NCBI GenBank assembly: GCA_021775835.1
Contig: JAJFHC010000118.1
Coordinates: forward strand, 1 to 64,000
Source: Hyphomicrobiales bacterium
GTDB taxonomy: Bacteria; Pseudomonadota; Alphaproteobacteria; Rhizobiales; JAJFHC01
Direction of reading: 5' to 3'
DNA: 64,000 nucleotides
Part shown: positions 20,174 to 30,437 of the stretch, one piece after another
Numbering within the stretch: position 1 is the first letter of the stretch
How the letters are laid out: the number at the start of each line of letters is the position of its first letter
Notes under the pieces: model-generated
The model's database searches: none
What the model was told of the DNA's origin: nothing
The model's input: the letters and a program-made list of their open reading frames with translations, nothing else
Made by a program: the position numbers and the translations under genes

Positions 20174-21424
20174 ATGGCAACGGAAATTCGAGTTCCCACT
20201 CTGGGCGAGTCCGTGACGGAGGCAACTATCGCTCAATGGTTCAAGAAGGAAGGCGATGCAATCGCCGTCGATGAACCACTGGTCGAACTCGAGACCGACA
20301 AGGTGACGATCGAAGTGCCGGCACCGGCAGCCGGTGTGTTGGCGGAGATCATTGCGAAAGACGGCACGACCGTGGAAGTCGGCGCCCTTCTGGGTGCAAT
20401 TGGCGAGGGCAGCGGGGTCGTTACTCCGAAACCGGCGGCGGCTGCCCCGGCGCCGAAACCGGCTCCGTCAGCGCCTGCCCCTGTGCCGGCCGCGGCACCC
20501 GCTGCAGCACCGATTGAGGTCAAGGCCGTTGCCGATGCACCTCTGGCGCCTTCCGTGCGCAAACTGGTCGAGGAACACAACGTTGATACAGCCTCGATAG
20601 AAGGCAGCGGCAAGGACGGGCGTCTGGTCAAGGGTGATGTGCTGGAAGCGCTAAGTTCAGCCGATACGCCAGCTCCCGCGCCGGCTCCTGCGGCGGTTCG
20701 GGCACCGTCGACGTCTGATGATGCGTCGCGTGAAGAACGGGTACGAATGACGCGCCTGCGCCAGACGATTGCCCGGCGCCTCAAGGAAGCCCAGAACACC
20801 GCCGCAATGCTGACCACGTTCAATGAAGTTGACATGACAGCGGTTATGGCGGTGCGCAGCCAGTACAAGGAACTGTTCGAAAAGAAACACGGTGCAAAGC
20901 TTGGTTTCATGAGTTTCTTCGTGAAGGCCTGCATTACAGCCCTTCAGGATGTTCCGGCGGTGAACGCGGAAGTCGACGGCGACGATCTGGTCTACAAGAA
21001 CTACTATCATGTCGGCGTTGCCGTAGGGACGGCCAAGGGACTGGTTGTGCCGGTGGTGCGCGATGCGGATGCCATGAATCTTGCCCAGATCGAATCGGCG
21101 ATTGCCGGCTTCGGGGCGAAGGCAAGAGACGGTGACCTTAAGATCGAAGACATGCAGGGCGGCACGTTCACGATTTCGAATGGTGGAGTCTACGGCTCGT
21201 TGATGTCGACACCGATCCTCAATGCACCGCAATCGGGCATTCTTGGCATGCACAAGATCCAGCAGCGCCCCATGGTCGTCGATGGTGAAATCACGATCAG
21301 GCCGATGATGTATCTGGCCTTGTCCTATGATCACAGGATCGTCGACGGCAAGGAAGCGGTGACCTTCCTGGTTCGGGTCAAGGAATGCCTCGAAGATCCG
21401 CAGCGGATGATTTTGGATATCTGA
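20174..21424 (+). CDS. sucB: Dihydrolipoyl succinyltransferase (E2)
   Basis: 416-residue core enzyme of the 2-oxoglutarate dehydrogenase complex. Domain order: a lipoyl domain (residues 1-77, lipoylated K43 in [10 protein letters not shown]), an Ala/Pro linker (about 80-112), the E3-binding domain ([14 protein letters not shown]), a second Ala/Pro linker, then the acyltransferase domain with the [12 protein letters not shown] catalytic His/Asp near the C-terminus. An AGAGAGG Shine-Dalgarno lies before the ATG. It is 55 bp downstream of sucA. Confidence 0.97.
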   Translation: MATEIRVPTLGESVTEATIAQWFKKEGDAIAVDEPLVELETDKVTIEVPAPAAGVLAEIIAKDGTTVEVGALLGAIGEGSGVVTPKPAAAAPAPKPAPSAPAPVPAAAPAAAPIEVKAVADAPLAPSVRKLVEEHNVDTASIEGSGKDGRLVKGDVLEALSSADTPAPAPAPAAVRAPSTSDDASREERVRMTRLRQTIARRLKEAQNTAAMLTTFNEVDMTAVMAVRSQYKELFEKKHGAKLGFMSFFVKACITALQDVPAVNAEVDGDDLVYKNYYHVGVAVGTAKGLVVPVVRDADAMNLAQIESAIAGFGAKARDGDLKIEDMQGGTFTISNGGVYGSLMSTPILNAPQSGILGMHKIQQRPMVVDGEITIRPMMYLALSYDHRIVDGKEAVTFLVRVKECLEDPQRMILDI

Positions 21425-21494
21425 TTGTCAATAAACGGTATTTCTACGTGCGGCAGCCGGATTCACCGGCACCGCAAGCAGCGACGGAGTTAAA

Positions 21495-22901
21495 ATGGCG
21501 GATAAATTCGACCTTGTGGTCATTGGCACCGGGCCGGGCGGTTATGTGTGTGCGATCCGGGCGGCCCAGTTGGGCATGGCTGTTGCCGTCGTCGAAAAGC
21601 GCGGCGTCCACGGCGGAACCTGCCTCAATGTTGGCTGTATCCCGTCCAAGGCGTTGTTGCACGCCTCGGAACTTTTCGAGGAAGCCGGCCACGAATTCGG
21701 CGCCATGGGAATCAAGGTCAATTCACCTGAACTCGATCTGCCGGCCATGCTCGCCTACAAACAGGAAGGCATCGACGGCAACGTCAAGGGTGTTGAGTTC
21801 CTGTTGAAGAAGAACAAGGTCACGACCTTCTTCGGGACCGGTTCGATCCCCGGTGCCGGGCGTGTGACGATCACGAGCGACGGGGGCGATATCCAGTCGA
21901 TCGAAACGGCCAATATCGTTGTTGCAACAGGATCGGACGTGGCCCAACTTCCCGGCATCGAAATAGATGAAATACGCGTTGTCTCGTCGACCGGCGGGTT
22001 AGAGCTTCAGGCAGTGCCCGAACACCTTGTGGTCGTCGGTGCCGGCGTTATTGGTCTGGAACTGGGGTCGGTGTGGCGTCGTCTTGGGTCGGAGGTCACG
22101 GTCATCGAGTTCCTCGATCACATTACCCCCGGCATGGATGCGGAGGTTTCCAAGAATTTCCAGCGCATCCTCAAGAAACAGGGCATGAAATTCAAACTAA
22201 ACACGAAGGTGACGGGCATCGACTCGTCGGGGGCCCGTCTGTCGGTCTCCACCGAACCTTCAAAAGGCGGCGACACAGCCGTGCTGGATGCAGATGTCGT
22301 CCTGGTTTCGATCGGGCGCGCGCCCTATACAAAAGGTCTTGGACTGGAAGTTGCGGGCGTTGAACTGGACGGTCGTGGACGGATCATCACCGACGATCAT
22401 TTCAAGACCAATGTTGACGGGATTTATGCCATTGGCGACGTTATCGCCGGGCCGATGCTTGCCCACAAGGCCGAAGACGAGGGTGTGGCTATTGCCGAAA
22501 TCCTTGCGGGTCAATCAGGTCACGTCAATTACGGTGTCATTCCCGGGGTCATCTATACCCACCCGGAAGTGGCTACTGTCGGCAAGACCGAAGAGGAGCT
22601 CAAGGCCGAGGGCGTCGAGTACCGCACGGGCAAGTTTCCCTTCACTGCCAATGGCCGGGCCAAGGTCAACCGATCAACCGACGGATTCGTGAAGATCATT
22701 GCAGACGCGGCTACCGACCGGATCCTGGGTGTACACATGATCGGCCCGGTCGTGGGTGAAATGATTGCCGAAGCGGTTGTTGCCATGGAGTTCGGTGGGT
22801 CGGCGGAAGACCTCGCGCGATCCTGTCACGCACACCCGACACTGAGCGAAGCGGTCAAAGAAGCGGCCCTCGCCGTGGCCAAGCGCACGATCCACATGTG
22901 A
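21495..22901 (+). CDS. lpdA: Dihydrolipoyl dehydrogenase (E3)
   Basis: FAD/NAD flavoprotein that reoxidises the lipoyl arm; 468 residues. FAD-binding [17 protein letters not shown] is at residue 11, the redox disulfide is C43/C48 in [13 protein letters not shown], the NAD-binding [13 protein letters not shown] is near residue 180, and the C-terminal [13 protein letters not shown] carries the catalytic His/Glu pair. As the last gene of the TCA run, this copy most likely serves the 2-oxoglutarate complex. Confidence 0.97.
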   Translation: MADKFDLVVIGTGPGGYVCAIRAAQLGMAVAVVEKRGVHGGTCLNVGCIPSKALLHASELFEEAGHEFGAMGIKVNSPELDLPAMLAYKQEGIDGNVKGVEFLLKKNKVTTFFGTGSIPGAGRVTITSDGGDIQSIETANIVVATGSDVAQLPGIEIDEIRVVSSTGGLELQAVPEHLVVVGAGVIGLELGSVWRRLGSEVTVIEFLDHITPGMDAEVSKNFQRILKKQGMKFKLNTKVTGIDSSGARLSVSTEPSKGGDTAVLDADVVLVSIGRAPYTKGLGLEVAGVELDGRGRIITDDHFKTNVDGIYAIGDVIAGPMLAHKAEDEGVAIAEILAGQSGHVNYGVIPGVIYTHPEVATVGKTEEELKAEGVEYRTGKFPFTANGRAKVNRSTDGFVKIIADAATDRILGVHMIGPVVGEMIAEAVVAMEFGGSAEDLARSCHAHPTLSEAVKEAALAVAKRTIHM

Positions 22902-22917
22902 GCCGGCTCTCGTTGAC

Positions 22918-23115
22918 TTAGCCGGCGTCCTCAATCAGGGCGTGGGCTGGATGACGCAAATCCCCCCGGCGATTCTGCCGGCGTACATACATGATCGTGG
23001 CTTCGGGGCGTTCGGCCTTGACCTTGAGGGCTGCAATAAGGGCGTCTTCGGCGTCGACGAAGACACGGTCCGATTTCTTTTTGACCTTAAGCCCGACGGT
23101 ATAGTGCGACAACAT
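22918..23115 (-). CDS. Small conserved-looking hypothetical protein
   Basis: 65-residue soluble protein beginning LSHYTVGLKVKKKSDRVFVD. It has an alternating strand/helix pattern (ALIAALKVKAERPEATIMYVRR), a basic character and no membrane segment or signal peptide. It ends 16 bp from lpdA in convergent orientation. The codon pattern and absence of a better frame support a real gene. I do not recognise a named domain. Confidence 0.6.
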   Translation of the reverse strand: MLSHYTVGLKVKKKSDRVFVDAEDALIAALKVKAERPEATIMYVRRQNRRGDLRHPAHALIEDAG

Positions 23116-23403
23116 TGGTTGATTCCTGCAATTGGTTTGCGTTGCCTGCTGTCTGTCGTTCCATGACTATGTCGCCCCTGCGGGCTCAAGTCCAGTGCCC
23201 ACGCCGTCGCAACCGATCGCATTCAGAGGTTTTCAGCGCTCCTATGCGTCTTTTTCTATGGTCGAATTTGATGGATTCTGCCGCTTTCTGGGGATATAGC
23301 GGCATTTATCGTTCCAGTCGCGTGTCTATCTGGTAGCGTCTATCCGACTCTTCATATTCGATACCGACGACAGTCCCATGTTGCAAGGCGAGCCTGTGGC
23401 CAG

Positions 23404-24897
23404 ATGACGGCGAACCAGAAAAATCCTGACAATCGATACATCAACGACTTGCGGCGACTGCGTTTCAGTCAGGTTCAGGTGCTCAAGGCCCGAAGCGCGC
23501 TGATTCCTCTGGGGTTGTCTGCGCTGTTCCTTGGGTTCATTGCCGTCATTATCGGCGGCGGTTTTATTCCGGTTGGCGAAGAAACACTCATTATCGTCAT
23601 TGCGGCGGTGATCGGTGGCTACATGGCCCTGAACATCGGGGCCAATGATGTGGCCAACAATATGGGCCCGGCGGTTGGCGGCAAGGTCCTCACGGTCATG
23701 GCGGCTGTGGCTATCGCTGCCGTCTGCGAAACCGCTGGAGCCCTTCTGGCGGGTGGAGATGTGGTCAAGACCGTCTCCAAGGGGATTATCGCACCGGGTG
23801 AGGATATCAGTGTCGTCGACTTTCGACTGCTCATGGTCAGTGCGCTGTTGGCGGCCGCCTTGTGGATCAATCTGGCAACGATCCTGAGCGCGCCTGTGTC
23901 GACCACCCATTCAATCGTCGGCGGCGTTCTTGGAGCGGGCATAGCGGCAGCCGGTGTCGGCCTCGTCAACTGGCCGACCATGGCCAAGATCGCTGCAAGC
24001 TGGGTGATATCGCCGGTTTTCGGCGCCGCCGTCGCCGCCGCACTTCTGTTGTTCATCAAGCAGAAGGTGCTCAACGTCGACGACCGCCTGACGGCGGCCG
24101 GCAAGTGGGTTCCCATGCTGATCGGATTGATGGCGGCCGCGTTCGCCGCCTACATGGCGATGAAGGGTCTGAAAAAGATCTGGCGGCCGTCGGTCATCGA
24201 GATCGTCCTGTTCGCCAGCGCCTCGTTTGTGGCGGCATATCTGCTGTCGCGACCCTACATCGCAAAGAAGATCCTGCACCTGGAAAATCAAAAGAAAGAG
24301 ATTTACGGGCTGTTCAACCTACCGCTGATCATCGGTGTCGCCCTTCTGTCGTTTGCTCACGGTGCCAACGACGTTGCCAATGCGGTCGGACCCCTGGCCG
24401 CCATCGTTTCCACCATCGGCGAGGGCGGAGGCATTGCCAGCAAGGTCACGATTCCACTGTGGGTCATGGTCATTGGTGCTTTCGGAATCGCCCTTGGACT
24501 CGGTCTGTTCGGCCCCAAACTGATAGCGGTGGTCGGTGAAAAAATCACAAGGCTGAATTCGCCGCGCGCTTATTGTGTGGCTCTGTCTTCCGCCGTCACG
24601 GTTCTGATCGCCACGACGCTCGGGCTTCCGGTCAGTTCCACGCATATTGCTGTCGGTGCGGTCTTCGGTGTCGGGTTTCTGAGGGAATTCGCCGAGAATC
24701 CGAACAAGCGTCAGTTGCGGCCCGGGCACAAACTCAACGCCACGTCCGAGGATGCCTTCAACAGCCGGCACGTGCGGGGCAAGCGGCGGTTGGTGCGCAG
24801 ACGATTCGTTCTATCGATTGCGGCGGCCTGGGTGATTACGGTACCGGCGTCAGCTGCGCTGGCTGCGGCGATCTATGGGATTCTGCAGCTTCTCTGA
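23404..24897 (+). CDS. PiT-family inorganic phosphate permease
   Basis: 497-residue membrane transporter of the PiT/PHO-4 family, taking up phosphate (usually as a metal-phosphate complex) with protons or sodium. The two inverted signature repeats are clear: GANDVANNMGPAVGGK near residue 80 and GANDVANAVGPLAAI near residue 320. About ten hydrophobic helices are visible, with a central cytoplasmic loop containing the KKIWRPS stretch. Its 3' end overlaps the convergent Nudix gene by 62 bp. I looked upstream for a Pho box and found none. Confidence 0.93.
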   Translation: MTANQKNPDNRYINDLRRLRFSQVQVLKARSALIPLGLSALFLGFIAVIIGGGFIPVGEETLIIVIAAVIGGYMALNIGANDVANNMGPAVGGKVLTVMAAVAIAAVCETAGALLAGGDVVKTVSKGIIAPGEDISVVDFRLLMVSALLAAALWINLATILSAPVSTTHSIVGGVLGAGIAAAGVGLVNWPTMAKIAASWVISPVFGAAVAAALLLFIKQKVLNVDDRLTAAGKWVPMLIGLMAAAFAAYMAMKGLKKIWRPSVIEIVLFASASFVAAYLLSRPYIAKKILHLENQKKEIYGLFNLPLIIGVALLSFAHGANDVANAVGPLAAIVSTIGEGGGIASKVTIPLWVMVIGAFGIALGLGLFGPKLIAVVGEKITRLNSPRAYCVALSSAVTVLIATTLGLPVSSTHIAVGAVFGVGFLREFAENPNKRQLRPGHKLNATSEDAFNSRHVRGKRRLVRRRFVLSIAAAWVITVPASAALAAAIYGILQLL

Positions 24898-25303
24898 TCC
24901 AAGGTTCCAGGGCCGCAAACTGGCTGAGCAATCCGTGAAAATCGTCCTTGTAGGCAACCTTGGTGGCGTCCTGTGTGAGAGTCCAGTGGCGTTGCCGGCG
25001 TTCTTTTTCGGGCCACTCGTCCTCCTGGACTTGCACGTAGTACGGATAGTAGGTGACCGGTATATTCTGAACGCCGTTTTCCGACGTCTTGCCAATCACG
25101 ACTGTGAGAGGAAAGTCCTCCAGCACGACACCGCGAACACCCGCTTCCTCGAAGGCTTCCCGATGGCAAGTCTCGTGGTGGCTCTCGCCCGGCTTGATTT
25201 TTCCCTTCGGCAGAATCCATCGGCCACGTGTCATTGACGTCACAAACAGCAAGGCTGTCAGTTTGTCCTTGATATCGAAAGGAATGATACCGATGCGGTG
25301 CAT
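24836..25303 (-). CDS. Nudix hydrolase
   Basis: 155-residue Nudix protein. The box is intact: G-x5-E-x7-REAFEEAGV, starting in GKIKPGESHHETCHREAF, with the metal-binding glutamates present. WILPKGKIKPGE resembles diphosphoinositol/diadenosine polyphosphate hydrolases (DIPP/MutT-like). YVQVQEDEWPEKERRQRHW after the box is typical of that group. Substrate unknown. Its 3' end runs 62 bp into the phosphate permease gene on the opposite strand; both C-termini look normal, so the overlap is probably real. Confidence 0.88.
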   Translation of the reverse strand: MHRIGIIPFDIKDKLTALLFVTSMTRGRWILPKGKIKPGESHHETCHREAFEEAGVRGVVLEDFPLTVVIGKTSENGVQNIPVTYYPYYVQVQEDEWPEKERRQRHWTLTQDATKVAYKDDFHGLLSQFAALEPWIREAAESHRSPQPAQLTPVP

Positions 25304-25493
25304 GTTTCAGGCCTCTGCGGATCTCTTTCACGAACGCCGACCATAAGCCTTGTTTGTGCTTCGGTAAATCTCGTTTGCGCCCGTCCAGCAGTTTGTGCCA
25401 GCCAATGCCGGTGATGAACTTAATCGCTATCGGCAAATCCAAAGCTGGACCATACTCCTCCAAAATTACGGGTCGAAGGGTTTGCAGGACAAC

Positions 25494-26444
25494 ATGGATC
25501 AGACAGCAAAGGCAATCGCTTGCGTGATCGGCGGCATGATCCTGATCAGCCTGCAGGATGCCACCGTCAAATGGCTTTCAAGTGACTATCCACTTTACGA
25601 GATTGTCTTTGCCCGGGCCACGGTCGCAATTTTTCTGATCCTGGCCGTGATGCACTTCGAAGGCGGAATTGGTTTTGTCAAAACCGACCGGCTCGCCCTG
25701 TGCATCGGACGGGGTCTGCTGATGGTGATTGCCAACACTTTCTTTTTCATGGCTGTGGTTGCAATGCCGCTGGCGGAAGCCATGGCGATCCTGTTTGTGT
25801 CACCGCTGCTGGTGACGGTTGCGTCGATTCCGATTTTGGGAGAGAGGGTCGGCGTGCGCCGGTGGGCGGCGGTGATCGTCGGACTGATCGGCGTGGTCGT
25901 CATGTTGCGGCCGGGAACCGAGGCCATGCGGCTGGCGGCGTTTTTTCCCCTGATTGCTGCTGTTGCCTACACGGCCTTGATCATGATGACCCGAAAGCTT
26001 GGGGCGACCGAACGGGCATCGACGATGTCGTTCTATTTGCAGGCGAGCTTCATTGTCGCAAGCGTGGCCGCCGGCCTGTCGTTCGGCGACGGCCGGCTTG
26101 CGGCAACTGACGACCCTTCGCTTTTCTTCGTTTTCAGGGCCTGGACCTGGCCTGGTCTCGACGCGGGCATTCTGATGATTGCCTGTGGACTGCTGATCGG
26201 CAGCGGCAACCTGTTGATGACGCAAGCCTACCGCATCGGCGAGGCAACGATGGTCGCACCGTTCGAATACACAGCCCTGCCGATGGCGGTCCTCTGGGGT
26301 TATTTGCTGTGGGGCCATTTTCCCGACTGGATCGCCTTTATCGGCATTGCCCTGATTGCCGGGAGCGGGCTGTTCATCTTCTACCGGGAGACCAAGACGG
26401 GGCGTGTGAACGCCTCTGAAAAGCCGGTTCCGAGGAGCCGGTAG
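25494..26444 (+). CDS. EamA/DMT-family transporter
   Basis: 316-residue inner-membrane protein with ten predicted helices in two EamA repeats. The first repeat begins IACVIGGMILISLQDATVKW and includes the VSPLLVTVASIPILGERVGVRRW block; the second includes LLMTQAYRIGEATMVAPFEYTA and ends before a short basic tail. Likely substrates are amino acids or other metabolites, but specificity cannot be read. I start at ATG 25494 (MDQTAKAI). It converges with xerC with 14 bp between. Confidence 0.85.
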   Translation: MDQTAKAIACVIGGMILISLQDATVKWLSSDYPLYEIVFARATVAIFLILAVMHFEGGIGFVKTDRLALCIGRGLLMVIANTFFFMAVVAMPLAEAMAILFVSPLLVTVASIPILGERVGVRRWAAVIVGLIGVVVMLRPGTEAMRLAAFFPLIAAVAYTALIMMTRKLGATERASTMSFYLQASFIVASVAAGLSFGDGRLAATDDPSLFFVFRAWTWPGLDAGILMIACGLLIGSGNLLMTQAYRIGEATMVAPFEYTALPMAVLWGYLLWGHFPDWIAFIGIALIAGSGLFIFYRETKTGRVNASEKPVPRSR

Positions 26445-26458
26445 ACCCGCAGAGCCAA

Positions 26459-27433
26459 CTACATGCCTCTGGCTTTCCGTGGATGCGCCTTGTCGTAGAC
26501 GTCGAGCAGATGACGGCGGTCGACCTCGGTGTAGATCTGGGTGCTTGAAAGGCTGGCGTGACCCAGCAGTTCCTGGATCGTGCGCAGGTCGCCGCCGGCG
26601 CTCAGGAGGTGGGTTGCAAAGCTATGGCGCAGGGCATGGGGTGTGGCCCTGCTACTCAGACCCAGGGCCGAACGCAGGCGCTGGACCACCAGCTGGATGT
26701 TGCGGGCGTTGAGGCGGCCACCTTTTTCACCGACAAACAACGACCCGTCCGGTGGCAACTCCCACGGGCACAGTTTCAAATACCGTGCGATTGCTTCCCG
26801 GGCCACGGGCAGCACCGGCACAACCCTTGTCTTGCCACCTTTGCCGGTGACCGTCAGGGTGTCGTGTCCCGGGCCGGACGGCGCATCGGCACGGTTGAGA
26901 TCGAGGGCTTCGGCAATGCGCAGACCACAGCCGTAAAGCAGTACCAAAACGGCGGTATCACGGGCGCCAACCCATTTGTTGCCGGTGCCTGCAGCCTGGA
27001 CATTCTCAAGGTCCACAAGGTCTTTTGCCGACTGAGCGGGCAGGGCGCGGGGCAGCGAACGGGGCAGCTTGGGTGTCTGGATGGCGGCGAGATGGGGATT
27101 GGTGAGAATTTTTCTTCTTTCGAGAAATCGAAAGAAAGAGCGCAGGGCCGAAAGCGTACGCGCAAGCGTGCGGCTGGCGGCATCCTGGTTGCGGCGGTGT
27201 GCCAGAAAAGACCGGAAATCGGTGGTTTTCAGGTTTTCAAGGTCTGAAAGGCTGACTGAGGCTCCCAGATGTCTCATGAGAAATTCGAAGAATTGTCTCA
27301 GATCACGGGTATAAGCCTCGACAGTCTTGGGAGATGCTCGTTTTTCCGACAAAAGGTAGTCGAACCAGGCATCCAGATGGGGGCCTGAGTCTTCGCTCGC
27401 GAATGCCTTGGCGCTGTCGATGAGGCGGGTCAA
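26459..27433 (-). CDS. xerC: Tyrosine recombinase XerC
   Basis: 324-residue site-specific recombinase; with XerD it resolves chromosome dimers at dif. The N-terminal SAM-like core-binding domain covers about residues 18-115. The catalytic set is complete: R172 (GCGLRIAEAL), K198 (GKGGKTR), H266 and R269 (HALRHSFATHLL), H292 (LGHASLSSTQ) and Y301. Its position beside fsa and priA is the usual alphaproteobacterial chromosomal XerC location, which argues against a phage integrase. 12 bp separate it from fsa, so they are probably one transcript. Confidence 0.92.
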   Translation of the reverse strand: MTRLIDSAKAFASEDSGPHLDAWFDYLLSEKRASPKTVEAYTRDLRQFFEFLMRHLGASVSLSDLENLKTTDFRSFLAHRRNQDAASRTLARTLSALRSFFRFLERRKILTNPHLAAIQTPKLPRSLPRALPAQSAKDLVDLENVQAAGTGNKWVGARDTAVLVLLYGCGLRIAEALDLNRADAPSGPGHDTLTVTGKGGKTRVVPVLPVAREAIARYLKLCPWELPPDGSLFVGEKGGRLNARNIQLVVQRLRSALGLSSRATPHALRHSFATHLLSAGGDLRTIQELLGHASLSSTQIYTEVDRRHLLDVYDKAHPRKARGM

Positions 27434-27445
27434 AACAGTCTGAAC

Positions 27446-28102
27446 CTATCCTATGGTCTGGCCGGTCTTGTTCCAGTCGGCCAGGAACGCGTCGAGCCCC
27501 TTGTCAGTCAGCATGTGCTTCACAAGGCCGCGCAGAACGCCGGGTGGGACGGTGGCCACATCGGCACCGGAAAGAGCGGAGAGTTTGACGTGATTGGCAG
27601 ACCGGATCGAGGCGGCAAGGATTTCGGTTTCCAGGGCATCGTAATTGTCATAGATGACCCGGATCTCCTCAATCAGCTCCATGCCGTCGAGACCCAGATC
27701 GTCGAGCCGACCAATGAAGGGCGAGACGAAGGTGGCACCGGCCTTGGCGGCAAGCAGAGCCTGGTTGGCACTGAAGCACAGGGTCACGTTGACCATGATA
27801 CCGTCCTGGGTAAGGGCGCGGCAGGCCTTCAGACCATCCCATGTGAGGGGCACCTTGACAGTAACGTTGTTGGCAATCTTTGCCAGGACCCGGCCCTCGG
27901 CGATCATGCCGTCGGCATCGATGGCAGCGACTTCGGCGCTGACCGGACCACTGACTTCGGCGCAGATCTCGGCGATGACGTCCTTGAAGTCCCGGCCCGA
28001 CTTGGCCACCAGCGACGGATTGGTGGTCACACCGTCGACCATCCCGGTCTGGTTTAGTTCCCGGATTTCTTCAATTTCGGCAGTATCGACAAAAAACTTC
28101 AT
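27446..28102 (-). CDS. fsa: Transaldolase / fructose-6-phosphate aldolase-like
   Basis: 218-residue short transaldolase-type TIM barrel. The N-terminal [14 protein letters not shown] is typical, the Schiff-base lysine is in [13 protein letters not shown], and [19 protein letters not shown] and [10 protein letters not shown] follow. It works in the non-oxidative pentose phosphate branch or as a fructose-6-phosphate aldolase; the small size does not distinguish them. The ATG at 28102 ([10 protein letters not shown]) is chosen over an ATG 35 codons upstream that begins inside a palindrome. Upstream of xerC and divergent from priA. Confidence 0.9.
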   Translation of the reverse strand: MKFFVDTAEIEEIRELNQTGMVDGVTTNPSLVAKSGRDFKDVIAEICAEVSGPVSAEVAAIDADGMIAEGRVLAKIANNVTVKVPLTWDGLKACRALTQDGIMVNVTLCFSANQALLAAKAGATFVSPFIGRLDDLGLDGMELIEEIRVIYDNYDALETEILAASIRSANHVKLSALSGADVATVPPGVLRGLVKHMLTDKGLDAFLADWNKTGQTIG

Positions 28103-28182
28103 GGGTTGGGTTCCAGATCGCAGCAGGGTTGGACGAATCACGCTAAATTCCAGGAACCGATTTCCGATCCCTGGGGTGTAGC

Positions 28183-28208
28183 CATGACAGTTTAGGCAAA
28201 CTGTCATG
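28183..28208. promoter_or_regulatory. Perfect 11-bp palindrome between fsa and priA
   Basis: CATGACAGTTT (28183-28193) and AAACTGTCATG (28198-28208) are exact reverse complements around AGGC. It lies 18 bp before the priA ATG and 80 bp before fsa on the other strand. It could be an operator serving one or both divergent genes or an RNA hairpin in the priA leader. There is no T-run. Confidence 0.55.
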
Positions 28209-28225
28209 AAGGAATTACAAATTCA

Positions 28226-30415
28226 ATGACAGGTGTACCTGAAAACCGCGCGGCAGGTCGAGAACTGGCTGTTCTTTTGCCGCTGGCGCTTGACGGGCCT
28301 TATACCTATCGCTGCCCCGAACATCTCATTGCGGGTGTCGGCGATTATGTTCAGGTGCCACTTGGCCCGCGTCAGATCATCGGTGTCGTATGGGGCGAGG
28401 GGATTGGCGACGTGGCCCCGGAAAAACTGCGCCCGGTCACAGAAAAACTGGATGCAGCTCCGATGAGCGAGGTCCAGCGCCGTTTTATCGACTGGGTGGC
28501 AGATTACACGCTCAGCGCACCGGGAACGGTTTTGCGCATGACCCTGCGGGTGCCGGCGGCTCTGGGGCCTGTGCGGCAAAAATCCGGTGTGCGGCGTTCG
28601 GGCGAACCGCCTGTGCGCATGACGCCGCAACGGCAGCGGGTCCTTGATGCGCTGTTGGATGGATTCGTGTGGCCGATCAAGGACCTGGCACAGGAGGCTG
28701 GCGTGACGACGGGCGTCGTACGCGGCCTCATCGACAGCGGCACCCTCGCGATCGCGCCATTGCCGGCGTTCGATGCGTTTCAGAAACCTCAACTACTTGC
28801 CCGGGACAAGGAACTGTCCGATGTCCAGAGTGAAGCCGCACACACGCTATGCGAATCTGCCCTGCCTGGCCGTTTCTCTGTTTCCCTGCTTGACGGTATC
28901 ACGGGGTCCGGCAAGACAGAGGTCTATCTGGAAGCGATTTCGCAAGCTCTCGAGAGCGGAGGGCAGGCTCTGGTCCTGCTTCCGGAGATCGCGCTCACAG
29001 CCCAATTTATCGAGCGCATCGAGAGCCGCTTCGGCGCCCGCCCGGCTGAGTGGCATTCCGGACTCAGACCTGGCGAACGGGAACGGGTCTGGCGGGGCAT
29101 TGCCGACGGCTCTGCCCGGATTGTCGTGGGCGCAAGATCGGCGCTGTTTCTGCCGTTCCACGATCTGGCAATCATCGTGGTGGACGAGGAACATGATTCG
29201 GCCTTCAAACAGGAGGACGGGGTTCACTATCATGCCCGGGACATGGCGGTTGTGCGGGCGTCTCTTGGTGGACTGCCGGTTGTTCTGAGTTCGGCGACCC
29301 CGGCGCTCGAAAGCCTCTACAATGTGGAAAAGGGGCGCTACAGCACAGTCCGGCTCGACGTGCGCCACGGCGGTGCCGTGTTGCCGGACATCTCGGCCAT
29401 CGACATGCGAACCTCGGGACCTGAGCGCGGCAAATGGCTTTCTCCCACACTTCACGAGGCGGTTGCCGCCACGTTGGCGGACGGCCAGCAGGCCCTGTTG
29501 TTCCTTAACCGGCGCGGTTATGCGCCGCTCACTTTGTGCCGGACCTGCGGGCACCGGCTGAACTGTCCCAATTGCGATACCTGGCTGGTCGAACACAGGT
29601 TCCGGCGTCAGTTGTTGTGTCATCACTGCGGCCATCAAACGGATATCCCGAAGACCTGCCCGGCCTGTGACAATGCCAATACGCTGGTGGCCTGCGGACC
29701 GGGCGTCGAACGGCTGGCTGAAGAAGTGGAAGCGGACTTTCCCGATGCCCGTATTGTCATTCTGTCGAGCGACATCATGCGCGGCGAAACCCTCAAGGAC
29801 ATGCTTCAGGCGATTACCGATGGTGACCATGACATCGTGATCGGTACGCAACTTGTGGCAAAAGGCCATAATTTTCCGGGGCTTACGCTTGTCGGCGTGG
29901 TCGATGCCGATATCGGTCTGGCAAGCGGCGATCCGCGTGCGGCGGAGCGGACCTATCAGCTCCTGCGTCAGGTTGCCGGCCGTGCCGGGCGTGGAGAAAA
30001 GCGCGGCCGAGCGATGCTGCAGCCCTATCAGCCAGAGAATGCCCTGTTGGAGGCCCTGGACAGCGGCGACCGCGAGGCGTTCTACGGCTATGAACGCCAG
30101 GCCAGGGAGACCTTCGAGCTGCCGCCCTATGGACGGCTCGCCGGGGTGATCGTTGCCGCCAATGACAACGCAGAAGCGCTTGGATATGCGCGCCTTCTGG
30201 CCCGCGCCGTTCCCGACGCGAAGGGTGTCCGGGTTTTGGGGCCGGCACCGGCACCGATTGCCCATTTGCGCGGACGTCACCGCGTCCGCTTTCTGGTAAA
30301 GTCCGTTCGGGATTTCAATATTCAGGGTTTTCTGCGAGCGTGGCTCGCCGGGGTCACGCCGCCGAAAGGCAGTGTACGGGTCACGGTCGACGTCGATCCT
30401 CAGAGTTTCCTGTAA
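28226..30415 (+). CDS. priA: Primosomal protein N' (replication restart helicase)
   Basis: 729-residue 3'-5' DNA helicase that reloads the replisome at collapsed forks. Order: N-terminal 3'-DNA-binding domain, winged helix, helicase lobe 1 with Walker A GITGSGKTEVYL and the DEAH-type box VVDEEHDSAFK, the zinc module with cysteine pairs in CRTCGHRLNCPNC and LCHHCGHQ...CPACDN, then lobe 2 with QVAGRAGRGEKRG. Adjacency to the atpHAGDC operon is the standard alphaproteobacterial order. The ATG at 28226 is close to the palindrome. Confidence 0.96.
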   Translation: MTGVPENRAAGRELAVLLPLALDGPYTYRCPEHLIAGVGDYVQVPLGPRQIIGVVWGEGIGDVAPEKLRPVTEKLDAAPMSEVQRRFIDWVADYTLSAPGTVLRMTLRVPAALGPVRQKSGVRRSGEPPVRMTPQRQRVLDALLDGFVWPIKDLAQEAGVTTGVVRGLIDSGTLAIAPLPAFDAFQKPQLLARDKELSDVQSEAAHTLCESALPGRFSVSLLDGITGSGKTEVYLEAISQALESGGQALVLLPEIALTAQFIERIESRFGARPAEWHSGLRPGERERVWRGIADGSARIVVGARSALFLPFHDLAIIVVDEEHDSAFKQEDGVHYHARDMAVVRASLGGLPVVLSSATPALESLYNVEKGRYSTVRLDVRHGGAVLPDISAIDMRTSGPERGKWLSPTLHEAVAATLADGQQALLFLNRRGYAPLTLCRTCGHRLNCPNCDTWLVEHRFRRQLLCHHCGHQTDIPKTCPACDNANTLVACGPGVERLAEEVEADFPDARIVILSSDIMRGETLKDMLQAITDGDHDIVIGTQLVAKGHNFPGLTLVGVVDADIGLASGDPRAAERTYQLLRQVAGRAGRGEKRGRAMLQPYQPENALLEALDSGDREAFYGYERQARETFELPPYGRLAGVIVAANDNAEALGYARLLARAVPDAKGVRVLGPAPAPIAHLRGRHRVRFLVKSVRDFNIQGFLRAWLAGVTPPKGSVRVTVDVDPQSFL

Positions 30416-30437
30416 CAGGGCAAAGAAGGATTCCGCG

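Noticed and set aside
23116..23403. A Pho box upstream of the phosphate permease
   Set aside because: No paired CTGTCAT-type repeats with the right spacing were found.
26459..27433. xerC as a phage or island integrase
   Set aside because: Its neighbours fsa and priA-atp are the standard chromosomal setting of XerC and it lies far from the island.
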